Shown here: one piece after another, positions 43,625 through 52,713 of the stretch
Layout: every line of letters begins with the position of its first letter
Numbering within the stretch: position 1 is the stretch's first letter
Origin: Rhodothermales bacterium
GTDB lineage: Bacteria > Bacteroidota > Rhodothermia > Rhodothermales > UBA10348
Length of the DNA: 64,000 nucleotides
NCBI GenBank assembly: GCA_028284865.1
Contig: JANQQV010000007.1
Span: 230,607-294,606 of the forward strand
Reading direction: 5' to 3'
Position numbers and translations under genes: made by a program
Notes under the pieces: model-generated
Seen by the model: only the letters and a program-made list of their open reading frames with translations
Told to the model about the DNA's origin: nothing
Databases searched by the model: none

Positions 43625-44317
43625 ATGAGCAGATTCATCAAAACAGATGGTCGACACCGGACGATTGAAGGCTGGCCCCTGGTCTTCACGGTCCTTACGA
43701 CCCTGTGTATTCTGGTTGGCGGAACGGTTCAGTTCCTTCCGCTGGTGCTCGTTGAGAGCAACATCCCAACCATCGAAACCGTCACGCCCTACACACCTCT
43801 CGAAGTGGAAGGACGCGACATCTACATCGCCCAGGGCTGTGTGAGCTGTCACTCCCAGCAGATTCGTCCTTTCCGGGATGAGATCGAGCGTTATGGTGAG
43901 TACAGCAAGCCCGGCGAAGCGATCTACGATCGTCCCTTCCTCTGGGGCTCCAAGCGAACGGGTCCAGACCTGGCCCGCGTCGGGGGCAAGTACCCCGATC
44001 TGTGGCACGTTCGTCACATGGAGAATCCTCGTTCCACAACTCCGAATTCCCTGATGCCTCCTTATCCGTGGCTGCAGGAGAAAACGGTGGACTTCGACGA
44101 CATTCCTGGCAAGCTCTCAGCCCTCAAGAAACTCGGTACGCCCTACACGGATGCCGAAATCGACGGTGCCGCACAGACGGCCCGCTCCCAGGCTGAGCAG
44201 ATTGCCCGCAACGTCGCTGCCAACGGTGGCCCGAGTGGTCTCGAAGACAAGGAGATCACGGCACTTGTAGCCTACCTCCAGCGTCTGGGCACCGACTTGT
44301 CAAAAGCAGGCAACTAG
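43625..44317 (+). CDS. ccoO: cbb3-type cytochrome c oxidase subunit II (monoheme cytochrome c)
   Basis: Membrane-anchored c-type cytochrome that passes electrons to CcoN. 230 residues: one N-terminal helix (LVFTVLTTLCILVGGTVQF), then a periplasmic domain with the heme site AQGCVSCHSQQIRPFRDE and the axial Met in TTPNSLMPPYPWL. EVEGRDIYIAQGCVSCH is highly typical of CcoO. It follows ccoN by 28 bp. In many Bacteroidota ccoN and ccoO are fused; here they are separate. Confidence 0.96.
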   Translation: MSRFIKTDGRHRTIEGWPLVFTVLTTLCILVGGTVQFLPLVLVESNIPTIETVTPYTPLEVEGRDIYIAQGCVSCHSQQIRPFRDEIERYGEYSKPGEAIYDRPFLWGSKRTGPDLARVGGKYPDLWHVRHMENPRSTTPNSLMPPYPWLQEKTVDFDDIPGKLSALKKLGTPYTDAEIDGAAQTARSQAEQIARNVAANGGPSGLEDKEITALVAYLQRLGTDLSKAGN

Positions 44318-44332
44318 TCGAAGGCAACCACC

Positions 44333-44530
44333 ATGTGGAAAGAAACCATTCAGTCCATGGAAACCGGCGCAGCAGCCTACATCGGCTTGTTTGCCTTCCT
44401 ATTCGCGTTCATCCTGATTGTGATTCGGGTGGCGCTCATGAAGCGGAAGGACCGGACGTCGGCAAAGAACATGCCTCTGGATGATCAACCCGAGTTTTAT
44501 GCTGATCGCAGTGCCTCTTCGGCCGAGTGA
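44333..44530 (+). CDS. ccoQ: cbb3 oxidase small subunit CcoQ
   Basis: 65 residues with one membrane helix (YIGLFAFLFAFILIVIRVAL) followed by a basic then polar tail (MKRKDRTSAKNMPLDD). It lies between ccoO (15 bp upstream) and ccoP, exactly where CcoQ is expected. CcoQ stabilises the core complex. The sequence alone is weak; position makes the call. Confidence 0.9.
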   Translation: MWKETIQSMETGAAAYIGLFAFLFAFILIVIRVALMKRKDRTSAKNMPLDDQPEFYADRSASSAE

Positions 44531-44577
44531 CCAGCGCAACCCCCTTGAAAAAGGACAAGTTGAATCAGGATAACACC

Positions 44578-45228
44578 ATGTCTGATCAGGACCCCCGGAA
44601 TACCTCACCCGACGCTGATGACCAGATCATCAGCGGTCACATGTATGACGGCATTGAGGAATATGACAACCCGATGCCGCCGTGGTGGGTGTGGATTTTC
44701 GTTCTCTCTGTAGTCTGGACCCCATTTTACATTTTGGGTGTCCACCAGTTTGGCTGGATCAATACCTATGAGGATGATCTCGCCGCAAAGCAAGCCGAAA
44801 TCCAGGAACTGCGTGCAGCCGCCGAGGCAGCCAGCCCGGTTCAGGATATCGATGACGCCTTTGTCGCCTCCTTTTTCGGCAATGCCGAGGCAGAAGCCGC
44901 TGGAGCCGCCACGTTCGGCGCCTACTGTGCAGCTTGCCATGGAAGCGCAGGTGAAGGCCTTATCGGTCCCAACCTGACCGATGACTACTGGATTTACGAC
45001 GATTCGCCCCTGTCGCAGTTCATGATCATCACGAATGGCATCCTTGACAAAGGAATGACTCCATGGGAGTCCATTCTGACGGTCGATGAGCGCGCACAAC
45101 TCGTCGCCTATGTGAAGACGCTGCGCGGTACGAACCCGCCGAATGCCAAGGAGCCCCAGGGCGACCTCGTTGAGCCCGATTCCGAGACGGATGACGAAGC
45201 CGAAGGCGACGGCGCTACGGCCCCATAG
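44578..45228 (+). CDS. ccoP: cbb3-type oxidase subunit III with a single heme c site
   Basis: Electron-entry cytochrome c subunit. 216 residues from the ATG at 44578 (MSDQDPRNTSPDADDQ); a GTG at 44527 overlapping the ccoQ stop is the alternative. The CcoP N-terminal domain is clear: HMYDGIEEYDNPMPPWWVWIF and the helix VLSVVWTPFYILGV. Then a helical linker and one cytochrome c domain: GAYCAACHGSAGEGLIGPNL with axial Met in DKGMTPWESIL. Only one CxxCH is present, whereas the classical subunit binds two hemes c and is near 300 residues, so this is a short monoheme form. An acidic C-terminal tail ends the protein. Two hairpins follow. Confidence 0.94.
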   Translation: MSDQDPRNTSPDADDQIISGHMYDGIEEYDNPMPPWWVWIFVLSVVWTPFYILGVHQFGWINTYEDDLAAKQAEIQELRAAAEAASPVQDIDDAFVASFFGNAEAEAAGAATFGAYCAACHGSAGEGLIGPNLTDDYWIYDDSPLSQFMIITNGILDKGMTPWESILTVDERAQLVAYVKTLRGTNPPNAKEPQGDLVEPDSETDDEAEGDGATAP

Positions 45229-45236
45229 AGCCCGCA

Positions 45237-45296
45237 GGAGCCTGAGTTGAGGCTCCGCCCATTCGTGCGCGGCGCGCCGGAAGGCGCGCCGCGCAC
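45237..45296 (+). terminator. Two hairpins between ccoP and ccoG
   Basis: Hairpin 1 is GGAGCCT-6-AGGCTCC (45237-45256). Hairpin 2 is a perfect 14-bp stem, GTGCGCGGCGCGCC and GGCGCGCCGCGCAC, loop GGAA (45265-45296). No T-run follows, so it may be a partial terminator or an mRNA-stabilising structure that separates structural (ccoNOQP) from assembly (ccoGHIS) gene expression. Confidence 0.65.
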
Positions 45297-45378
45297 AACC
45301 CTACCCCACGACCCAATCCCCAGCCATTCGACGTCCCCCGCCCGGCGAGTGTCATGAGGAAGACGCGATCAAGGCGAC

Positions 45379-46830
45379 ATGAGCGATTCAAGCTGGAACA
45401 CTGGAGCGGAAGCCCCTCGCATCCTCGATTCTCCTGAGGAGGTCCTTACCACGCTGACCAAGGACGGGAAACGCCGCTGGCTATACCCTGTCGAAAGCAA
45501 GGGCCGCTACCATATGGCCAGGAAGGTCCTGGCATACTTCCTGATGGTCCTGTTTATCGCGATCCCCTGGATTCCGATCAACGGAAAACCAGCACTCATG
45601 CTGGACTTCGTCCATCGCGAGTTTGCCATCCTGGGGTTGACCTTCTATCCGACTGACACCATCCTGCTGATGGTGTTCATGATTGGAATCCTGCTGACCG
45701 TCGTGCTACTCACGGCCCTACTGGGGCGCGTCTGGTGCGGGTGGGGCTGTCCTCAGACGGTGTACCTGGAGTTCCTGTTCAGGCCTATCGAGCGCTTCAT
45801 CGAGGGCGCTGAGCACGTCCGCAAACGCCGCAATGAAGGACCCCGCACTTTCGACTGGTTCTGGCGGAAAGCTGTGAAGATCACCATCTTCTTTGCCATC
45901 TCTCTCGTTCTCTCCCACACGTTTGTAGCCTATTTCGTGGGTTGGGAGAACTTGCTGGTCTGGCTGCAGGGTGATCCACGCGAACATTGGGGTTTCTTCC
46001 TCATCTCGGCGCTCACTACCGGCCTAATCTTGTATGACTTCGGATACTTCCGCGAGCAGATGTGCACCATCGCATGCCCGTATGCCCGCATGCAGTCCAT
46101 CATGCTGGATCGCGATTCCCTGATCGTCTCCTACGACCCGAACCGCGGTGAACCGCGTGCCCGTCGCTCCAAGAAGATCATGGCGCAGGAAGCCGCTGGC
46201 GAAATCGCAGCGAAGGGAGACTGCATCGACTGCTTTGCCTGTGTGCGGACCTGCCCAACCGGGATCGACATTCGCGACGGACTCCAGATGGAGTGTATTG
46301 CCTGTACACAGTGCATCGATGCCTGTGACAGCATCATGGATCGCATCGAGAAGCCACGTGGCCTGATCCGTTACACCTCGGAAAACGTGCTCGAAGGTGG
46401 AAGAACAAAGGTCCTTCGCGCCCGCACGTTCATCTACTCGGCCCTCATCATCCTGATCTTCTCGGCCTTTACGTTCGTACTCACCACGCGGGATGCCTAC
46501 GACATCAATATTGGCCGCGTGGTAGGCGAGCCATTTACCGAGCTTCCGGATGACCGAATCGCGAACCGCCTGCGCTTCCGCGTACGGAATCAGACGGCAG
46601 AGACGTCCTCGTTTGACATCGCTCCTGTTGCTCCGCAGTCCATGGAAATGCGCATTGTGGGCGCCTCCCCAGTCGAGCTGGAGCCAGGAGAAATGACACG
46701 CGTCGAGACCTGGGTCATTCTCCCGAAATCCGCGTTTGAGGGCACGAGCCTGGAGGGACAATTCGAATTGTCCTTCAGCGACGGCCTTTCTGAGGTCCTT
46801 TCTTACACGCTGCTCGGCCCGAACCAATAA
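45379..46830 (+). CDS. ccoG: Cytochrome c oxidase accessory protein CcoG (FixG/RdxA)
   Basis: Membrane polyferredoxin required for cbb3 assembly, thought to reduce copper for delivery to CcoN. 483 residues: four to five membrane helices, the first cysteine pair VWCGWGCPQTVYLEFLF near residue 120, CTIACPYARMQSIMLD near 232, and the two 4Fe-4S clusters CIDCFACVRTCPTGIDI and CIACTQCIDACDSIMD near 280-315. A C-terminal Ig-like periplasmic domain follows the last helix. All cluster cysteines are kept. Leads the assembly part of the operon, 150 bp after ccoP. Confidence 0.96.
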   Translation: MSDSSWNTGAEAPRILDSPEEVLTTLTKDGKRRWLYPVESKGRYHMARKVLAYFLMVLFIAIPWIPINGKPALMLDFVHREFAILGLTFYPTDTILLMVFMIGILLTVVLLTALLGRVWCGWGCPQTVYLEFLFRPIERFIEGAEHVRKRRNEGPRTFDWFWRKAVKITIFFAISLVLSHTFVAYFVGWENLLVWLQGDPREHWGFFLISALTTGLILYDFGYFREQMCTIACPYARMQSIMLDRDSLIVSYDPNRGEPRARRSKKIMAQEAAGEIAAKGDCIDCFACVRTCPTGIDIRDGLQMECIACTQCIDACDSIMDRIEKPRGLIRYTSENVLEGGRTKVLRARTFIYSALIILIFSAFTFVLTTRDAYDINIGRVVGEPFTELPDDRIANRLRFRVRNQTAETSSFDIAPVAPQSMEMRIVGASPVELEPGEMTRVETWVILPKSAFEGTSLEGQFELSFSDGLSEVLSYTLLGPNQ

Positions 46831-46851
46831 TACCCTGATCCCAATACGTCC

Positions 46852-47343
46852 ATGAAAGGATTCATTGACAAAGGCTATGGATGGCCCCTGCTCGTCGTAA
46901 CGCTGCTCGTCAGCAGTGTCGTGATGATGGGACTGGTTGTGATGGCCGCTCGTTCTGACGGCGGCGCTCAGGTCGTAGATGACTATTACCAACAGGCCGT
47001 TCAGTGGGACTCACTGAGCGCTGTCCGCAATCAGGCGAGCAAGCTCGGTTGGCATGCCGAGCTGGAACTCAGCCGCTCTGGGACAGGCATTGAAGGCCGC
47101 GTCATTGTGACAGATTCGACCGGGCTCCCCGTCGCTGACCGTGACGCCGTCGTCCAACTGCGCAGACCCCAGTTCGCTCAAGCCGTACACGAGGCGGCTG
47201 CATCCGCAGGTGACCAACCTGGCACATGGGGATTCTCCATTGATGTGTCAGACGCGGGATTGTGGGATGTCCAACTGGTGCTGACAACGCCCAGCGATCC
47301 GTCGGATGTCGTCCAATTCGAATGGCGTCGGGAATTGCGATGA
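46852..47343 (+). CDS. ccoH: CcoH (FixH) assembly protein
   Basis: 163 residues: one N-terminal helix (WPLLVVTLLVSSVVMMGLVVMAA) and a periplasmic beta domain, with VVDDYYQQAVQWD, the conserved segment after the helix in FixH proteins, and a C-terminal WDVQLVLTT...FEWRREL. It helps cbb3 maturation and forms contacts with CcoN-containing intermediates. Position between ccoG and ccoI is diagnostic. Its stop overlaps the ccoI start by 4 bp (ATGA). Confidence 0.92.
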   Translation: MKGFIDKGYGWPLLVVTLLVSSVVMMGLVVMAARSDGGAQVVDDYYQQAVQWDSLSAVRNQASKLGWHAELELSRSGTGIEGRVIVTDSTGLPVADRDAVVQLRRPQFAQAVHEAAASAGDQPGTWGFSIDVSDAGLWDVQLVLTTPSDPSDVVQFEWRRELR

Positions 47344-49829
47344 GTGCCCCCGCGCAGGAGGCGTCTGTTCAGCAGACGGATTGTATTCATTGTGGCTTGC
47401 CGATCCCCTCGGACCGGATCGAGAACCACAACGACTTTTGCTGCACCGGCTGTGAGTCGGTCTACGCCATCCTGCACGAGTCGGGCCTGGATGAAACGTA
47501 TTACCGCCTCCGGGATGCGTCTGGAAGGAAATCCATGCGGCGCCCGGCGCGAACGAATCATCAGACAGGGCTCCTCGAGGAACTGGATTCGGAAGTCTTT
47601 CTCGAAAACCACTCCACACGACTGGACGGGGGCACCTACCGAACCCATTTATATCTGGATGGCGTGCATTGCGCCGCGTGCGTCTGGCTGGTCGAACGGC
47701 TCCCACAGGAAATGGATGGCGTATCAAATGCGCATCTAAACCTGCCCCGAGCCAGACTCACCGTCGATTGGGATCCAGCCGCCCAACACCTTTCGGGGAT
47801 CGCGGAGTGGCTGGCTTCATTCGGATATGCGGTACAGCCCCGTGTAGACGGTGAAGATGCGCCCGAATCCCGAGAGGAACGCAAGCTGCTGATTCGGATG
47901 GGCGTGGCGTGGGCCTTGGCGGGTAATATCATGCTGCTCGCCTTCTCGCTCTATTCCGGCCTGGGCGATGAAAATCCGAACCTGTTCCACGCTGCGAGGG
48001 GCTTGAGCCTGTTGCTGGCCATTCCTTCCGTGTTCTACGGGGGAGCCGTCTTTTTCAGCAAGGCGTGGCACTCCATCCGCCTTTCCTGGAAGCTCCGGAC
48101 CATTCGGCACCTGCACATGGACACGCCGATATCGATCGGCATCCTGGCTGGCTTTGGTGCATCGATGCATGCCACCATCACCGGAACGGGAGAAGTCTGG
48201 TTTGACTCCGTGGCCGTGCTCATTGCAGCCTTGCTCTCCGCGCGCTGGCTTCAGCTGCGTGCTCGTCGTATGGCCGGGGACTCCACCGAACGACTGCTGG
48301 CCCTCCTCCCCACACTGGCCCGTCGTCAGGACGGGAAAACCGTTCGCGCCGACGACCTGAAGCCTGGCGATCGCATCATCGTGCGGGCAGGCGAACTTCT
48401 GCCTGTCGATGGCGAAGTTGTTGAGGGATCGTCGTTGATCAACTCATCCATCCTGTCAGGCGAATCCGTTCCGCAGCGCCACGAGGTCGGCAACCAGGTT
48501 CATGCTGGCACCACCAACGAAACCGGGACCCTCGTTGTCGAAGTGCGCTCCGCCGGTCACGCCACGCGGATCGGAAGGCTCTTGTCGCTGGTGAGCGATC
48601 CAGGTGATGACGCCCCGCGCATCCTGGGATTGGCTGATCGTATCGGGGGGTTGTTCACCGTCACGGTCCTGGGGATTGCCATCCTGGCCACCGTCGTCTG
48701 GAGCATCATCGAGCCGACGGAAACAGTGATGCACCTGGTGGCCTTTCTGGTGATCACGTGTCCGTGCGCGCTTGGCATGGCGACGCCGCTTGCGTTGGCT
48801 GTTGGAACAGGACGAGCTGCTCGCAGGGGTATTTTCGTCAAGTCTGAGTCGGTCGTGGATGGTCTCAACCAAATCGACACCGTCATTCTCGATAAAACGG
48901 GTACCGTGACGGAGGGCATCATGACCGTGTCGGCCGTTCACGGAGATGAAACGCTCCTTCCACTGGCTGCCGCCATCGAGCAGGAGTCCAATCATCCCAT
49001 CGCGCGAGCCATAGTTCGCCACCTTCCGAATGCCTCATCTATTGTGGCGTCTAACGTCACTCATCACCCCGGGCAGGGCGTTTCTGGTAGCGTTCTTGAG
49101 GCTGGCGAACAGGTCGATATGCGCATTGGCCGGTTTGACTGGGTGCTGGATGTGTTCGAAGGTGATCCATCGGTTCTGAATGACCTCCAATCGGCCGTCC
49201 ACGATGCAGCTGAGCGCGGCGAAACCGTCATCGCTGTGGCGTCCCGTTATCGAGCCATGGCGGTCAGTCTGACCGATCCCGTTCGGGACTCGAGCCTCCC
49301 CCTCACCCAGACGCTGCATGATCGCGGTATTCGCGTGATCCTGTGCTCGGGAGACGATGAGCGAACAACCCGGATGGTAGGTACCTCGTTGGGCCTGGCC
49401 GAGTCAGACGCGTTGGGCCGGTACTCCCCTGAAGACAAGCAGCGTCTGGTCGATGGCCTGAAAGAAGCCGGTCATGCCGTTGCCATGGTAGGCGACGGTG
49501 TCAACGACACCGGAGCCCTCAAAGCAGCTGATGTCGGTATTGCTGTGGCCAGCGCATCTGCCGCATCCCGTGTGGCTGCGGATGCCTACACAACCCGACC
49601 GGGGTTGGAAGCGGTCGTGGAATTGATTCGTGAGTCTCGAGGAGTCCTGCGCGTGATTCGACGCAATCTCGGATTCTCGCTATTCTACAACGTGGCTGGC
49701 GGGACCGCGGCCTTGCTTGGAATCGTGACCCCGTTGTTTGCCGCCGTGGCCATGCCGATCAGTTCGTTCGTCGTGGTGTTGTCCTCGATTCGACAACGGA
49801 CTTTTCGCGATCCAGCCCGTAGCTCATGA
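47340..49829 (+). CDS. ccoI: Copper-translocating P-type ATPase CcoI (FixI)
   Basis: P1B ATPase of the CopA2 kind that exports copper to the periplasm for cbb3 CuB assembly. 829 residues from the ATG at 47340; the track start lies within ccoH. An N-terminal cysteine-rich metal-binding domain (C15, C18, C34, C35, C38; CIHCGLPI...[11 protein letters not shown]) precedes a heavy-metal-associated domain ([12 protein letters not shown] near residue 112). Then come eight membrane helices with [20 protein letters not shown], phosphorylation loop [21 protein letters not shown], and hinge [19 protein letters not shown] complete enzyme. The stop overlaps ccoS by 4 bp. Confidence 0.96.
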   Translation: MSAPAQEASVQQTDCIHCGLPIPSDRIENHNDFCCTGCESVYAILHESGLDETYYRLRDASGRKSMRRPARTNHQTGLLEELDSEVFLENHSTRLDGGTYRTHLYLDGVHCAACVWLVERLPQEMDGVSNAHLNLPRARLTVDWDPAAQHLSGIAEWLASFGYAVQPRVDGEDAPESREERKLLIRMGVAWALAGNIMLLAFSLYSGLGDENPNLFHAARGLSLLLAIPSVFYGGAVFFSKAWHSIRLSWKLRTIRHLHMDTPISIGILAGFGASMHATITGTGEVWFDSVAVLIAALLSARWLQLRARRMAGDSTERLLALLPTLARRQDGKTVRADDLKPGDRIIVRAGELLPVDGEVVEGSSLINSSILSGESVPQRHEVGNQVHAGTTNETGTLVVEVRSAGHATRIGRLLSLVSDPGDDAPRILGLADRIGGLFTVTVLGIAILATVVWSIIEPTETVMHLVAFLVITCPCALGMATPLALAVGTGRAARRGIFVKSESVVDGLNQIDTVILDKTGTVTEGIMTVSAVHGDETLLPLAAAIEQESNHPIARAIVRHLPNASSIVASNVTHHPGQGVSGSVLEAGEQVDMRIGRFDWVLDVFEGDPSVLNDLQSAVHDAAERGETVIAVASRYRAMAVSLTDPVRDSSLPLTQTLHDRGIRVILCSGDDERTTRMVGTSLGLAESDALGRYSPEDKQRLVDGLKEAGHAVAMVGDGVNDTGALKAADVGIAVASASAASRVAADAYTTRPGLEAVVELIRESRGVLRVIRRNLGFSLFYNVAGGTAALLGIVTPLFAAVAMPISSFVVVLSSIRQRTFRDPARSS

Positions 49830-50080
49830 ACGTCCTCTACTTCCTGGTACCTCTTGCGCTGCTCCTGGCAGCCGTAGGCGTGGCAGCATTTGTTTGGTCT
49901 GTCCGTACCGGGCAGTTCGACGATGTCGACACACCGGGCATGCGCATACTCCTGGAAGACGAGCTGGAAGAAGAGGCCTCAGCCCATCGTGTGCGATCCG
50001 CCTCCCATGATGAGAGCCATGAGGCCCGTGCCTCGAAGGATGGTGTAGACCCCAAACAGGACAACGAGCCAGCCGGATAG
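49826..50080 (+). CDS. ccoS: CcoS cbb3 maturation protein with extended tail
   Basis: 84 residues: one helix ([31 protein letters not shown]), then [12 protein letters not shown], the typical CcoS segment. Required for cofactor insertion into CcoN. Most CcoS proteins end soon after this motif; here a His/Asp/Glu-rich tail of about 34 residues follows. The tail is encoded over the last 102 bp of the convergent SafE-like gene. Overlaps ccoI by 4 bp (ATGA). Confidence 0.93.
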   Translation: MNVLYFLVPLALLLAAVGVAAFVWSVRTGQFDDVDTPGMRILLEDELEEEASAHRVRSASHDESHEARASKDGVDPKQDNEPAG

Positions 50081-50704
50081 GCTGGACAACCGTGATTTCC
50101 AGGCAGGCGGAATCACAGCCGTCAATTGGGCAGCCACCCAGAGTGATGGAATTGTCCCCAGGCCGAACACGACCATGAACGTGGCAGAGCCTGACGCGGA
50201 CCCCATCGAAAGGGCCATGGCCAAGGCCGCATACACCAACCCACAAGGCAGCAATCCATTCAGGAAACCCATGCCCGAGCGGGCTGCCAATGAGTCCCGC
50301 TTCAGGAGCTTGGCAAACCGAGAGACGAATCCGCCAGATGCCGCTGGCGGATTGAAACGTGCGAATCCGGGCCAGCCGAGCAAATGCCCGCCCACGATGA
50401 TCATGGCGATACCGGCCAGCCAGGCCAGCACTGAGGCTCCCCCCTTTATTGAACCAATCTGAGCACCTAGCACCCCGATGGCGAGCCCAATAGCCGCGTA
50501 GGCGGTCGTTTTACCTACAACGTACGCCAGAAAACGGGCATTCAACCCGACTCGCGCTGCCCCGGTGTTCGCGAGGACCGCAAATCCGCCACACATCCCA
50601 ATGCAGTGCAGACTGCCGCCCAGACTGAGCGCAAGTGCCATCCCCAGAGAAGCCCCCTCCATCATCCCAGCAATCCGCGTTTCATTCGTTGAGTCCGCTG
50701 CCAT
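49979..50704 (-). CDS. Sulfite exporter TauE/SafE-like membrane protein (UreH/CcdA-like type)
   Basis: 241 residues from the ATG at 50704 (track start 50800). Six hydrophobic segments in two halves with paired cysteine motifs: [19 protein letters not shown] in the first and [20 protein letters not shown] in the second. This is the cysteine-bearing subgroup that commonly accompanies cco loci, and it may handle copper or thiols during oxidase assembly; that role is inferred from context. The last 102 bp are antisense to the ccoS tail. Divergent from the AlkA-like gene by 33 bp. Confidence 0.82.
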   Translation of the reverse strand: MAADSTNETRIAGMMEGASLGMALALSLGGSLHCIGMCGGFAVLANTGAARVGLNARFLAYVVGKTTAYAAIGLAIGVLGAQIGSIKGGASVLAWLAGIAMIIVGGHLLGWPGFARFNPPAASGGFVSRFAKLLKRDSLAARSGMGFLNGLLPCGLVYAALAMALSMGSASGSATFMVVFGLGTIPSLWVAAQLTAVIPPAWKSRLSSLSGWLVVLFGVYTILRGTGLMALIMGGGSHTMG

Positions 50705-50737
50705 TGACCGTAGAAAAGGTACTGCGTACCATCCTTC

Positions 50738-51409
50738 ATGACCACGCCCGGAATGAATTCTGACAGCCTTGGATACTCTGTAGAGGATGCCGTCGCGCAT
50801 CTTTCAGCAGCCGATCCGGCCATGGGAGCACTGATTCACGCAGTTGGCCCCTTCAATGCAACGTTGCGACCCGCGGGAGACCCGTTTGAAGCCCTCTCGG
50901 AGTCGATCGCCTATCAACAGCTCTCCGGGAAAGCAGCCGCCACCATCTACGGGCGTTTCAAAGCTTTGCTCAGCACGCCGGAATCCCCGAATCCGACGGA
51001 GGTTTTAGCTCTTTCGGACGAAACGATGCGCTCTGCTGGATTGTCGCGTGCAAAAACCATCGCCATCAAGGACCTTGCCGCACGGACGTTGGACGGCACC
51101 ATCCCCACGGCGGCCGAGCTTCACGACCTGGACGATCAGGAAATCATTGATCGCTTCACCATTGTGCGCGGAATCGGCCCCTGGTCGGTCAAGATGTACC
51201 TGATGTTTCGCATGGGGCGGCCCGATGTGCTGCCTCACACGGATCTGGGAATTCGGAAGGGCCTTCAGCGCTTGGATGGGATGAAAGACATGCCGGCACC
51301 CAAAGCGGTCATTGAGCGAGCGATCCCGTGGCAACCCTACCGGACCATGGCTTCCTGGTACTTATGGCGCTGCCTGGAGCTGGAAGACGACCGCTGGTTG
51401 CCTGCTTAG
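50738..51409 (+). CDS. DNA-3-methyladenine glycosylase II (AlkA-like, HhH-GPD)
   Basis: Base-excision repair enzyme that removes alkylated purines. 223 residues forming the HhH-GPD helical fold without the AlkA N-terminal TBP-like domain. DPFEALSESIAYQQLSGKAA near residue 50 and the helix-hairpin-helix FTIVRGIGPWSVKMYLMF near 140-157 are typical. The catalytic Asp is D169 in VLPHTDLGIRKG. The C-terminal WQPYRTMASWYLWRCLE also matches the family. It converges with the methyltransferase-like gene, 4 bp between stops. Confidence 0.92.
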   Translation: MTTPGMNSDSLGYSVEDAVAHLSAADPAMGALIHAVGPFNATLRPAGDPFEALSESIAYQQLSGKAAATIYGRFKALLSTPESPNPTEVLALSDETMRSAGLSRAKTIAIKDLAARTLDGTIPTAAELHDLDDQEIIDRFTIVRGIGPWSVKMYLMFRMGRPDVLPHTDLGIRKGLQRLDGMKDMPAPKAVIERAIPWQPYRTMASWYLWRCLELEDDRWLPA

Positions 51410-51413
51410 GCCC

Positions 51414-52142
51414 TTATTCCGGTATCGGAACGGTAAATACCACGATGTGCTGTTGAGGAAGCACGTCCAGGGTCTCCCGGAATCTGAATCCGACTGACTC
51501 TCCTTCCCGGATGATCTGCGCTTCGCTCATGCGTCTGAGATCAGGAATCGGTATGGTGGCGTCCTCAGCACGGTATTCCACAAGCACCAAACGACCTCCC
51601 GGTTTCAACGCGTACAACAGCCCTTCCAGCATTTCCCGCGGATGATCGAACTCGTGGTACGAGGAAACGATCAGGGCAAGGTCGAGGCGATTTTCAGGCA
51701 AGGACGGATCGTCCACCGCACCGAGGACGGACGTAACGTTGCGGATTCCCGAACGCTCGGCACGAACCCGGATCGTGTCCACCATGGCTTGCTGCACGTC
51801 GACAGCGTACACGCGACCTGACGGTACTTCGTCGGCCAGACGGAATGTGAAAAAGCCGGTGCCGGAGCCGATATCCGCAACCACATCCGATGGACTTAGC
51901 GAGAGGGCTCTGAGCAAGCGAACGGGCAATTCTTCGTCATCCCGTTCGGGTCTTTCCCACCAGCCCGTTTCAACTTCAGACGTCGAAACGTCCGCAATCT
52001 CCCGACCCATGTACTCCTTGCCTGAACCATCCGGATCGCCCGAGTCCACGGAACGATAGACCGGGTCGTCGCTGCATCCTCCGATGAGGAGAATCAGACA
52101 GACCATCGAGATTCGGCTGATCGCTGTAGCGAATGATCCCAT
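51414..52142 (-). CDS. Exported lipoprotein with class I SAM-methyltransferase fold
   Basis: 242 residues. The N-terminus is a lipoprotein signal, ISMVCLILLIGGC, followed by a polar linker (SDDPVYRSVDSGDPDGS). The remainder is a class I methyltransferase: VVADIGSGTGFFTFRLADEV (SAM-binding motif I), VYAVDVQQAMVDTIR (acidic loop II), DLALIVSSYHEFDHPREML and LKPGGRLVLVEY. The linker contains EYMGREIADVSTSEVETGWWERPERD, a segment seen in exported methyltransferase-like proteins. Because SAM is cytoplasmic, an exported catalytic domain is puzzling. It may bind another ligand, or the signal may be a membrane anchor. Substrate unknown. Confidence 0.78.
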   Translation of the reverse strand: MGSFATAISRISMVCLILLIGGCSDDPVYRSVDSGDPDGSGKEYMGREIADVSTSEVETGWWERPERDDEELPVRLLRALSLSPSDVVADIGSGTGFFTFRLADEVPSGRVYAVDVQQAMVDTIRVRAERSGIRNVTSVLGAVDDPSLPENRLDLALIVSSYHEFDHPREMLEGLLYALKPGGRLVLVEYRAEDATIPIPDLRRMSEAQIIREGESVGFRFRETLDVLPQQHIVVFTVPIPE

Positions 52143-52297
52143 GCAAGGACAAGGATGCGTTCGGAAGAACTCCAGTGAAGGGCCGTGTACGCCCGTTCGG
52201 TGCGAGTGTTTTGGGCAAGAGCGACTGCCCAGAATAAATCGCTGACTCCTTGGAAGGCTGTCTCAAGAGAAGGCAGATGCGATTGCTATAAAACGAT

Positions 52298-52328
52298 GCC
52301 GGGCGGGCCGCTTCGCGGCCCGCCCGGC
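52298..52328 (-). terminator. Terminator of the small minus-strand gene
   Basis: Perfect 14-bp stem, GCCGGGCGGGCCGC and GCGGCCCGCCCGGC, with a 3-base loop. Reading the minus strand, the stem is followed by ATCGTTTTATAGC, giving a short U-run. It lies 54 bp after the stop of the 62-residue gene. Confidence 0.8.
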
Positions 52329-52381
52329 AGGTGTCCCTGGGGATGCTACTCCCAACAAGGGTGGATTCGTGCGGTTGAATC

Positions 52382-52570
52382 TCAGTTGTCTGTCGTGAAC
52401 TGACCGTATTCGAACCAGATCAGCATGCCTTCCATGGTCTTGCCGAAAGGATAGCCTGCTTGCCGGTAGTCATCCATGGCCGTCCGGCAAAAGCCAGAAA
52501 CGATCTTGCGCATGGAGGGCGTGTTGGCACGACGGGCCTCGGTTTTACGATCAAAGTTCAGGTCCTTCAT
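52382..52570 (-). CDS. Small protein of unknown function
   Basis: 62 residues, MKDLNFDRKTEARRANTPSM..., basic N-terminus, mixed helical middle (RKIVSGFCRTAMDDYRQAGYPFG) and an aromatic end (MLIWFEYGQFTTDN). No signal peptide or membrane helix. I recognise no family. A dedicated terminator 54 bp downstream and balanced composition make it a likely real gene. Confidence 0.6.
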   Translation of the reverse strand: MKDLNFDRKTEARRANTPSMRKIVSGFCRTAMDDYRQAGYPFGKTMEGMLIWFEYGQFTTDN

Positions 52571-52677
52571 GGATTCGGTCGGGGGTGAAGTAAGGTTCGG
52601 CTGGCGACATTCCGGTTATCGGTCTCAACAGCTGATCCTAAATCCCCTGTGGACAAATCGACCCCTTTGGTTTGCCC

Positions 52678-52707
52678 AACCTGCTCCCGAGTTCTCGGGA
52701 GCGGGTT
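52678..52707 (-). terminator. Hairpin after the collagen-motif lipoprotein gene
   Basis: A 13-bp stem with one G-U pair around GCTCCCGA-GTTC-TCGGGAGC, starting 7 bp beyond the stop at 52714 when read on the minus strand. No T-run follows; likely a terminator of the U-poor kind. Confidence 0.6.
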
Positions 52708-52713
52708 TCAGGT

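Noticed and set aside
46024-46992. 322-residue minus-strand ORF over ccoG and ccoH
   Set aside because: Antisense to the iron-sulfur cysteine motifs of ccoG, which are certain.
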